From positions 1 to 13,127 of the forward strand of contig JAPLSP010000477.1 of NCBI GenBank assembly GCA_026398575.1: DNA of 13,127 nt. The letters are read 5' to 3'. Shown here one piece after another: positions 7,690 through 13,127 of this stretch. Made by a program: the position numbers and the translations under genes. The DNA is from Candidatus Sumerlaeota bacterium (GTDB taxonomy: Bacteria; Sumerlaeota; Sumerlaeia; JADFCT01). The first letter of the stretch is position 1. The number at the start of each line of letters is the position of its first letter. Below the pieces are notes generated by a model, which saw nothing but the letters and a program-made list of their open reading frames with translations, was not told the origin of the DNA and did not search any database.

Positions 7690-10600
7690 ATGGCATTGAA
7701 GAGTGTCATATCTTTGTGTCTGTGGATTGGGCCTTTTTTTATTGCCCAGTCTCTGTCTCTGGCTCAAACCGAGGCAGCGCTTCCCGTAGGCGCCAAGGCT
7801 GTCTGGGATATCGCGAAAGCCTGGCGCGAGAAAACGCCCAGCCGCGAGAGCGTTTGCATCAACGGCTTGTGGCGCTGGCAGCCGGCGGCGGGGGAGGCGG
7901 GCGCTGTACCCGCGGACCGATGGGGATACTTCAAGGTTCCGGGGAGCTGGCCGGGGATCACGGACTATATGCATAAGGACTGTCAGACGGTCTATGCGCA
8001 TCCCAGTTGGAAGGGCGAGAAGCTGTCCGGCGTCTCCGCCGCATGGTATCAGCGGGAGATTGCGATTCCCGGCGATTGGGGCGGGCGGCGCATTTCGATC
8101 AGTGTCGAATATCTGAACTCGTATGCCGTGCTCTATGTGGACGGCGCCAAGGCCGGCGAGATGCGGTTTCCGGCGGGCGAGGTGGATATCACCAAGATGT
8201 GCCGGCCCGGCGGCAAGCATGTTCTTAGCATGTTCGTCCTGGCCATGCCGCTCAAGGCCGTCATGCTCTCCTATAACGACACCGCTTCGGCTCGGCAGGT
8301 GAAGGGTTCGGTCGCGCGGCGCGGCTTATGCGGCGACGTCTATCTCGTCGGCGCGTCGGCGGGGCCGCGCATTGGCGACGTCAAAGTGGATACCTCCGTG
8401 CGCCAGTGGGAGATAGCGTTTGACGCCGCTCTTGATGGCCTAGCCTCGGATGCGCAATATATCCTTCGCGCCCAGATTTTTGACAACGACCGAAGCGTTG
8501 GCGAATTTGCGAGCAAGGCCTTCCGGGGAAGCGATCTCAAGGAGGGGCGGTTCGCATTCACGGAAAAATGGAAGCCCGAAAAACTTTGGGACCTTCATAC
8601 TCCGCAAAATATGTATCGTCTGAATCTCACGCTGCTGGAGGCCGGCGGCAAGGTTCTGGACGCCGCCCTGCCCGTGCGGTTCGGTTTCCGTGAATTCTGG
8701 ATTAACGGACGGGATTTTTTCCTGAACGGCACGCGCATCCACCTTTCCTCCGTCCCGATAGACAATGCCCAGGTCGGCGCCGCATGGACGAACTATGAGG
8801 CGGTCCGAAAAAGCCTGGACCAGCTCAAAAGTTTCGGCATCAATTTCGTCTATACGCACAACTACGGATGCGAACCCGGCACACACTTGGGTTTTACGGA
8901 GTTATTGCGCGCCGCCGATGACGCCGGAATGCTCGTCTCTTTCTCCCAGCCGCACTTCAGCCAATATGAGTGGAAGGCGCCGGACGCCGATCAGAACAAT
9001 AGCTACGCGCGTCATGCCGCGTTCTACGTCCGAGTGGCTCAAAACCATCCTGCGGTCGTGGCATACTCGATGAGCCACAACGCTACCGGATACGCTGAGG
9101 ACATGAATCCGGACATGATTGACGGCCTCAAGGAAGTGCGCGATCAATGGGCGATGAACAACGCCAAATCAGCGCTGAGGGCCGAGGCGATTGTAAAGCG
9201 GATGGATCCCGGACGCATTGTCTATCATCACTCCTCCGGCAACCTGAGTTCGATGCATACGATGAACTACTACGCCAATTTCGTCCCCATCCAGGAGCAA
9301 TCCGACTGGTTCGAACACTGGGCGACGAAAGGCGTCAAGCCGGTGTTCACCTGCGAATACGCCGTTCCGTTCACGTGGGACTGGACGATGTATCGCGGGT
9401 GGTATCAGGGCAAGCGCGAGTTCGGCAGCGCCGCGGTTCCATGGGAATTCTGTCTGGCGGAATGGAACTCGCAGTTTCTCGGCGACCGCGCATTTCAGAT
9501 CAGTGAAGCGGAAAAAACAAACCTGCGCTGGGAGGCCAAACAGTTGCGCGATGGCAAGCTCTGGCATCGCTGGGACTATCCCAGCGACGTCGGTTCGAAG
9601 GGCTTTGACGAGCGCTATCCGGTGATTGCCGCATATCTGACGGATAATTGGCGCGCCTTCCGCACGTGGGGCGTCTCGGCGACCTCGCCCTGGGAGCACG
9701 GGCACTATTGGAAGTTGCGCGAAGGAGTTGATAAAGGCCGCAAGGAACTCAAGACGGATTGGGAGCAGTTGCAGCGCCCCGGCTTCAGCGCGGATTTCCT
9801 CGATCAGCGATACGAGCGGATGGACCTGGCCTTCGAGCCTGCGGATTGGATCGCGACACCGGCGGCGCAGGCCGTGATCCGCAACAATCGTTCGCTGCTG
9901 GCCTATATCGGCGGCAAGCCGGAGGCATTCACCAGCAAAGACCACATCTTTCGACCCGGCGAGACCGTTGAAAAACAGATTATCCTCATCAATGACTCAC
10001 GCGAGACAGTCATGTGCAATTGCCAATGGGGCGCCTTTCTGCCGACGAAAATCACCGGACAAAAGACAGCGCATGTGGAGCCGGGCGAACAAAAATATAT
10101 TCCCCTGCGCATTGAACTGCCGGCGGACCTGGCGCCGGGCCAATATGAGCTGAAAGCCTATATCGTTTTCAGCACCGCCAGCAACGTCGAGACCCAAACC
10201 GATTCGTTTATCTTCCATACGCTTCCGACGCGGCCCGCGCCTTCGCAGGTGAGCGCCAAGATTGCGCTCTTCGATCCCAAAGGCGAGACGGGCAAGTGGC
10301 TGGACGCGATGGGCGTTCGCTGCCAGCGGGTGGAGGCGAACGCCGACTTGCAGGGATATGATGTCCTCATCGTGGGTAAATCCGCTCTCACCGCCGAAGG
10401 CGCGGCGCCGGATATCTCGCGCGTCCGCGACGGCCTGAAGGTGATTATGTTCGAGCAGACGTCGCAGGTTCTGGAGAAACGATTCGGCTTCCGCGTGCAG
10501 GAATACGGTCTGCGGCAAGTCTTCAATCGGACGCCGGATCATCCGCTCATTGCGGGAATCGCAGAGGAGCAACTTCGCGATTGGCGCGGAGAGGCAACCC

Positions 10601-11610
10601 TTTTGCCGCCGCGCCTTAAATACGAAACGAAGCCCGGGTACGGCCCGATCATTCAATGGTGCGGCATCCCGGTCACGCGGGTTTGGCGTTGCGGCAGTCG
10701 CGGCGCCGTCGCCTCCGTCCTCATCGAAAAGCCCGTTCGCGGCGATTTTCTGCCGATCCTCGACGGCGGCTTCAGCCTTCAATACAGCCCGCTCATGGAG
10801 TGCCGCGAGGGCAGGGGAGTGATCCTGTTTTGCCAGATGGACGTGACGGGACGCACGGAGACCGATCCCGCGGAGGAGGCTTTGTCGCGCAATGTGCTGC
10901 GATACATTGCCGACTGGAAACCGGCGCCGAAGCGAAAGGCTCTCTATGCAGGCGATCCAGCCGGAAAGGCTTGGCTGGAAAAAGCGGGCGTATCCGCCGC
11001 CGCTTATGAAGGCGGCGATATTTCGGCGGATCAAGCGCTGGTGGTGGGGCCCGGCGGCGGACAGAAGCTGGCGGGGAACGCGGCGGCCGTCAAGAAATGG
11101 CTGGACTCAGGCGGCGCGTTGCTGGCGATCGGACTCGATGAAGCCAATGCGAACGCCTTCCTGCCGTTCAAAGTCACGATGAAGAAAGCGGAACACATTG
11201 CCACTTTCTTCGAACCTTTCGGCATGAATTCCCCGATGGCTGGAATCGGACCGGCGGACGCGCACAACCGCGACCCGCGCAACTTGTCTCTTGTATCAGG
11301 CGTTTCGAGAGAAGGCGCGATCATTGGAGACGGCGTCATGGCCAAGGCCGGAAGCGTCAACGTCATCTTCTGCCAGCTCGCGCCGTGGGAGTTCGATCCT
11401 ACAAAGCAAAGCGTCAAGCGGACCTTTCGCCGAGCTTCCTTCACCGTGGCGCGCTTGTTGGCTGGCATCGGCGTCGCCGGTTCCACGCCAGTCATCTCGC
11501 GCTTCAGCAGTCCGGTGGAATTGGCAAAGTCTGAAAAACGCTGGCTCGACGGGTTTTATCTGGACAAACCTGAGGAATGGGATGATCCCTATCGCTTCTT
11601 CCGCTGGTAG
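7690..11610 (+). CDS. Large secreted GH2-like protein with two C-terminal amidotransferase-like domains and an altered acid/base position
   Basis: The protein has 1306 residues, preceded by GGGAGGG 7 nt before the ATG. The signal peptide (SVISLCLWIGPFFIAQSLSLAQ) indicates export. Residues about 55-225 match a GH2 sugar-binding jelly roll (INGLWRWQP, WYQREIAIPGDWGG, SYAVLYVDGAKAGE). An Ig-like domain follows to about 335. The barrel starts at FREFWINGRDFFLNGTRIHL. NHPAVVAYSMSHNATGY aligns with the GH2 'NHPSI..WS.GNE' strand, but the usual acid/base Glu falls on Asn464, with Glu470 and Asp471 nearby. The nucleophile candidate Glu556 is kept in PVFTCEYAV. Residues about 745-850 form an Ig-like linker. 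Two class I glutamine-amidotransferase-like folds then follow (from about 857 and about 1083), without a recognisable catalytic Cys motif; such domains occur as accessory parts in glycoside hydrolases. It is probably co-transcribed with the kinase. The fold call is firm; hydrolytic activity is doubtful. Confidence 0.85.
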   Translation: MALKSVISLCLWIGPFFIAQSLSLAQTEAALPVGAKAVWDIAKAWREKTPSRESVCINGLWRWQPAAGEAGAVPADRWGYFKVPGSWPGITDYMHKDCQTVYAHPSWKGEKLSGVSAAWYQREIAIPGDWGGRRISISVEYLNSYAVLYVDGAKAGEMRFPAGEVDITKMCRPGGKHVLSMFVLAMPLKAVMLSYNDTASARQVKGSVARRGLCGDVYLVGASAGPRIGDVKVDTSVRQWEIAFDAALDGLASDAQYILRAQIFDNDRSVGEFASKAFRGSDLKEGRFAFTEKWKPEKLWDLHTPQNMYRLNLTLLEAGGKVLDAALPVRFGFREFWINGRDFFLNGTRIHLSSVPIDNAQVGAAWTNYEAVRKSLDQLKSFGINFVYTHNYGCEPGTHLGFTELLRAADDAGMLVSFSQPHFSQYEWKAPDADQNNSYARHAAFYVRVAQNHPAVVAYSMSHNATGYAEDMNPDMIDGLKEVRDQWAMNNAKSALRAEAIVKRMDPGRIVYHHSSGNLSSMHTMNYYANFVPIQEQSDWFEHWATKGVKPVFTCEYAVPFTWDWTMYRGWYQGKREFGSAAVPWEFCLAEWNSQFLGDRAFQISEAEKTNLRWEAKQLRDGKLWHRWDYPSDVGSKGFDERYPVIAAYLTDNWRAFRTWGVSATSPWEHGHYWKLREGVDKGRKELKTDWEQLQRPGFSADFLDQRYERMDLAFEPADWIATPAAQAVIRNNRSLLAYIGGKPEAFTSKDHIFRPGETVEKQIILINDSRETVMCNCQWGAFLPTKITGQKTAHVEPGEQKYIPLRIELPADLAPGQYELKAYIVFSTASNVETQTDSFIFHTLPTRPAPSQVSAKIALFDPKGETGKWLDAMGVRCQRVEANADLQGYDVLIVGKSALTAEGAAPDISRVRDGLKVIMFEQTSQVLEKRFGFRVQEYGLRQVFNRTPDHPLIAGIAEEQLRDWRGEATLLPPRLKYETKPGYGPIIQWCGIPVTRVWRCGSRGAVASVLIEKPVRGDFLPILDGGFSLQYSPLMECREGRGVILFCQMDVTGRTETDPAEEALSRNVLRYIADWKPAPKRKALYAGDPAGKAWLEKAGVSAAAYEGGDISADQALVVGPGGGQKLAGNAAAVKKWLDSGGALLAIGLDEANANAFLPFKVTMKKAEHIATFFEPFGMNSPMAGIGPADAHNRDPRNLSLVSGVSREGAIIGDGVMAKAGSVNVIFCQLAPWEFDPTKQSVKRTFRRASFTVARLLAGIGVAGSTPVISRFSSPVELAKSEKRWLDGFYLDKPEEWDDPYRFFRW

Positions 11611-11611
11611 T

Positions 11612-11627
11612 CCGGCCTGCCCGCCGG
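11612..11627. terminator. Weak GC hairpin just after the GH2-like gene
   Basis: CCGGC at 11612-11616 pairs with GCCGG at 11623-11627 around a 6-nt loop, two bases after the stop codon of the large GH2-like gene. There is no clean T-run, only CTCTTTCGTCTT downstream, so it is a poor factor-independent terminator and may just be GC-rich sequence. Confidence 0.25.
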
Positions 11628-11662
11628 GATGCGCTCTTTCGTCTTACCTGAAAACAGGAAAT

Positions 11663-11944
11663 TCATGCAAAGACATCAACAATAGCGCTGCCCGCGCTTT
11701 GCTGAACTTCGCCGGACTGCGCGGAGGCATTGCTTGAGGATTCGGTATTCTTGGTTTGAAGGGAAGCAGATGCTTTCCGGGCGTCGGCGGCCTGTTGATT
11801 TTTTTGATTCTGATTAGCTTTCTCGGCTTGCTTCATCTGAATCTGCAAATCAATCAGCTGGATTTGGTCCTGAAGTTCCTTTGCCTTGGCGAGATTTGTC
11901 GTTGATACAACATCACCTCCTCTCTTGGTTAATTGCTCTGACAT
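11663..11944 (-). CDS. Unknown Gln/Lys/Ala-rich coiled-coil ORF
   Basis: From ATG 11944 this gives 93 residues. The frame stays open further upstream, to a GTG at 12013 and beyond, with no good start. A heptad-like helix (AKELQDQIQLIDLQIQMKQ) is followed by a polar Gln/Asn/Ala/Ser-rich tail ending SAIVDVFA. Codon use in the 3' half is natural and GC-ending, which supports coding. It overlaps the first 59 bases of the plus-strand transglutaminase-like piece, so at least one of the two is truncated or misread. A perfect AGGAGGT lies on this strand at 11915-11921, but no in-frame start follows it. The opposite-strand reading of the helix region is a run of Leu/Ile/Phe, so a shadow effect cannot be excluded. 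I do not recognise the family. Confidence 0.4.
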   Translation of the reverse strand: MSEQLTKRGGDVVSTTNLAKAKELQDQIQLIDLQIQMKQAEKANQNQKNQQAADARKASASLQTKNTESSSNASAQSGEVQQSAGSAIVDVFA

Positions 11945-12248
11945 GGCTAATCTTGCTGCAATATATTCGTCTTCAATCGGAGCTATAGCTAAAACATTAG
12001 TCCTAAAGGGCACGCCTATGATAACATATCCTATACAGGCAATAGGGATTGCCCCTCCACCAAATTCAAAAATTTGGGGGTATCATCAAATAGGGTGGAT
12101 AGACAATCAAGGTTATGATGCATGTCTTCGGGTAGGTGCTGCGACTTCTTGTCCCACGGCATTATCTTATGATGATTATTGTGCCTTAGTCTTTGAAACG
12201 CCGCCAAGCAGCAAAGAAGGTCCTTATACACCAGAATTAACCTACTAA
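11886..12248 (+). pseudogene. 5'-truncated transglutaminase/cysteine-peptidase-like fragment with a Cys-His-Asp set
   Basis: The frame is open from a TTG at 11886, with an in-frame stop at 11871 and no ribosome site, and ends at 12248 (120 residues). It opens abruptly inside what looks like a domain: FVVDTTSPPLLVNCSDMANL, then IQAIG, then WGYHQIGWIDNQGYDACLRVG. Cys17, His67 and Asp78 sit in order and in contexts typical of a papain/transglutaminase-type triad. The protein therefore appears to be the C-terminal catalytic part of a longer enzyme whose 5' end is missing. A short intact protein starting at ATG 11943 or 12018 is less likely, because it would lose the Cys. Third positions are AT-rich, like the next gene and unlike the GH2-like gene upstream. 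It is followed after 36 bp by the next ORF on the same strand. The fold call is from motif memory, not a search. Confidence 0.5.
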
Positions 12249-12284
12249 TATTTTGCGTTAAGCGCTATTTCAGAAGGTGCAAAT

Positions 12285-12866
12285 ATGCTGAACGCCAAAT
12301 TCATAAAGAGCATAATCGTATTGATGGCTCCAATGTTTTATTCTATTTACTCATTGGTGGTTAGTGAGAATACGCGTTTTGAATTAGGCTCAATGAAAGA
12401 TAAAACCAAATTTTTGATATATAATCCATATATATTTAAAATAACAACAACTACTGCTGAAAGCACAACAATAGAATCGTGTATTCAATGGCGTCCTCAA
12501 TTAGATATTGAAAAGAAGAAATCATGTTTTACTAGCATTGCTTTCTTACGTGAAGAAGATTTTAGTTTTCTTCCATTTAGTAAATACCCTAATAGAGGAA
12601 CTTTTTCAGGAAAATACTCGGACAGCAATAATTGGTGTTCCTTAAATAACTATATAGGCGTATGGATTCCTGATTCAAATTTGGGTATGATTGCATGGGG
12701 AGGCCGCGACGTCAGCACAAACACCATCGAACAGGTGGCGATTATGCAATACGATTGCATTATGAAAACGCTGGCTGATTTGGAAAAAAGGAACCGAGCA
12801 TCGCCCAAAAAATTTCCACTCCGAGTGCAAGAATTAACATACTTGCTCAATCTGGAGCCAATATAG
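12285..12866 (+). CDS. Unknown small protein with N-terminal membrane segment or signal anchor
   Basis: The protein has 193 residues. AGAAGG lies about 7 nt before the ATG, the best ribosome site in this right-hand region. The N-terminus has a short basic start, then a hydrophobic stretch (IIVLMAPMFYSIYSLVV, about residues 9-25), so it is probably secreted or membrane-anchored. The rest is polar with aromatic residues (IESCIQWRPQLDIEKKKSCF, NNYIGVWIPDSNLGMIAWGG) and scattered cysteines (about residues 64, 79, 117 and 151). Base composition is much more AT-rich than in the carbohydrate genes to the left. I recognise no family. It follows the transglutaminase-like fragment by 36 bp, so the two may once have been a pair, but an immunity or partner role is only a guess. 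An A-run at 12784-12789 marks a place where an alternative frame takes over (see findings). Confidence 0.6.
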   Translation: MLNAKFIKSIIVLMAPMFYSIYSLVVSENTRFELGSMKDKTKFLIYNPYIFKITTTTAESTTIESCIQWRPQLDIEKKKSCFTSIAFLREEDFSFLPFSKYPNRGTFSGKYSDSNNWCSLNNYIGVWIPDSNLGMIAWGGRDVSTNTIEQVAIMQYDCIMKTLADLEKRNRASPKKFPLRVQELTYLLNLEPI

Positions 12867-12883
12867 CAAAGGAAAACGAACCT

Positions 12884-13127
12884 GTGACAGTAGCATTGGA
12901 TTACCCTTTCACGAAGGAAGATTATCCATATTATATTATATGGAAATATGAAAATGACAATTACGCGGAGTTTCATTCTGGTGAAGAACCCCGATCTTTG
13001 CGCAACATTAAATATGTCAATGCTCCTTATCCTTTTTATTCCCATTTATCCTTCGCCTTCGCCGCTTCTTTTGTCTGCCATTGCATATTAGAGGGACTGT
13101 CAGCACCGTCGCGTTTCAAGGGTGTGA
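12884..13127 (+). CDS. Doubtful open frame after the unknown protein, running off the right edge
   Basis: A frame without stop runs from 12779 to the window end. The first usable start is a GTG at 12884, 17 bp after the previous stop, with AAAGGA about 10 nt upstream. The part up to about 13030 reads as reasonable protein (ALDYPFTKEDYPYYIIWKYE). The last 92 bases lie antisense to the HNH-nuclease end, which I consider real, so the full reading is unlikely. It may be a fragment, or a frameshifted continuation of the preceding gene. No family was recognised. Confidence 0.25.
   Translation, partial: MTVALDYPFTKEDYPYYIIWKYENDNYAEFHSGEEPRSLRNIKYVNAPYPFYSHLSFAFAASFVCHCILEGLSAPSRFKGV
13036..13127 (-). 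CDS. C-terminal end of an HNH endonuclease, Rhs/polymorphic-toxin type (5' part beyond the window)
   Basis: Reading the minus strand from the right edge to a TAA at 13036-13038 gives about 30 residues, TPLKRDGADSPSNMQWQT followed by KEAAKAKDKWE. This closely matches the end of a common HNH nuclease domain, which has the form H-x-x-PL-x-RGGAD-x-P-x-N-x-QWQT-x-x-x-AKAKDK-x-E. That domain often sits at the C-terminus of Rhs and other polymorphic toxins, although stand-alone HNH nucleases exist too. The invariant Asn (SPSNMQW) is visible; the catalytic His of the HNH core and the rest of the gene lie beyond the edge. No clear small co-oriented ORF follows on the minus strand where an immunity gene would be expected. 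Confidence 0.7.
   Translation of the reverse strand, partial: TPLKRDGADSPSNMQWQTKEAAKAKDKWE

Noticed and set aside
6585..7709. 374-codon minus-strand frame opposite the kinase
   Set aside because: It mirrors the kinase gene, is rich in Arg/Gly/His/Ala, has no recognisable family, and the kinase on the plus strand has all expected motifs.
9169..9945. 258-codon minus-strand frame within the GH2-like gene
   Set aside because: It lies antisense to the GH2 barrel with its nucleophile strand and has no support of its own.
9997..11034. 345-codon minus-strand frame within the GH2-like gene
   Set aside because: It is an antisense shadow with no motif or ribosome site, while the plus-strand protein is continuous across it.
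11911..11921. Perfect AGGAGGT ribosome-site-like string on the minus strand
   Set aside because: No in-frame ATG, GTG or TTG follows at proper spacing for the coiled-coil ORF; the only nearby ATG opens a very short frame.
12031..12231. 66-codon minus-strand frame opposite the transglutaminase-like fragment
   Set aside because: It is compositionally unconvincing and antisense to the Cys-His-Asp region.
12783..12791. Programmed -1 frameshift signal at GGAAAAAAGG
   Set aside because: The zero-frame codons (GAA AAA AGG) do not fit the usual slippery heptamer phase; an indel or two separate ORFs explains the frames more simply.
12650..13045. 131-codon minus-strand frame that could be an immunity gene after the HNH end
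   Set aside because: It overlaps the HNH stop and the plus-strand unknown gene, reads as a shadow of the latter, and has no good start.

Overview
The window is a mostly GC-rich bacterial segment with an AT-richer right end. Several things suggest the PVC superphylum, most likely a planctomycete or lentisphaera-like lineage: (i) a giant secreted protein that joins an NPCBM-like module, a coiled coil, two PQQ-type beta-propeller halves and a SAM-methyltransferase-like domain; (ii) a secreted transglutaminase-fold protein of a kind I associate with planctomycetes; (iii) large exported GH2-like and GH99-like proteins. This placement rests on protein style, since no rRNA or other marker gene is present.

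Left part, minus strand, read right to left: a GH99/WbsX-like secreted glycosidase candidate (5143-6363), a 62-bp gap carrying a 7-bp tandem repeat, the giant propeller/methyltransferase protein (806-5080), then after about 120 bp the 5' part of a secreted transglutaminase-like protein that runs off the left edge (1-683). These three look co-oriented and possibly co-transcribed.

Middle part, plus strand: a 2-keto-3-deoxygluconate kinase-type PfkB sugar kinase (6555-7646) and, 43 bp later, a 1306-residue secreted GH2-like protein with two C-terminal amidotransferase-like domains (7690-11610). The kinase and the GH99-like gene diverge from a roughly 190-bp intergenic region. Together the block reads as a carbohydrate-use locus: exported proteins that bind or cut glycans, and a cytoplasmic kinase for a uronate-derived keto-deoxy sugar acid. 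The GH2-like protein lacks the usual Glu at the acid/base position, so its chemistry is uncertain.

Right part (about 11640-13127): composition drops to AT-richer DNA and the genes become small, broken or of unknown family. There is a Gln/Lys/Ala-rich minus-strand ORF (11663-11944), a 5'-truncated transglutaminase/cysteine-peptidase-like piece with an apparent Cys-His-Asp set (11886-12248, plus), an unknown membrane-anchored or secreted protein (12285-12866, plus), an open but doubtful frame after it, and at the very edge the C-terminus of an HNH endonuclease of the type found at the ends of Rhs/polymorphic toxins (13036-13127, minus). This looks like an acquired or recombined region next to a toxin gene. 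No tRNA, rRNA, CRISPR array or transposase was seen.
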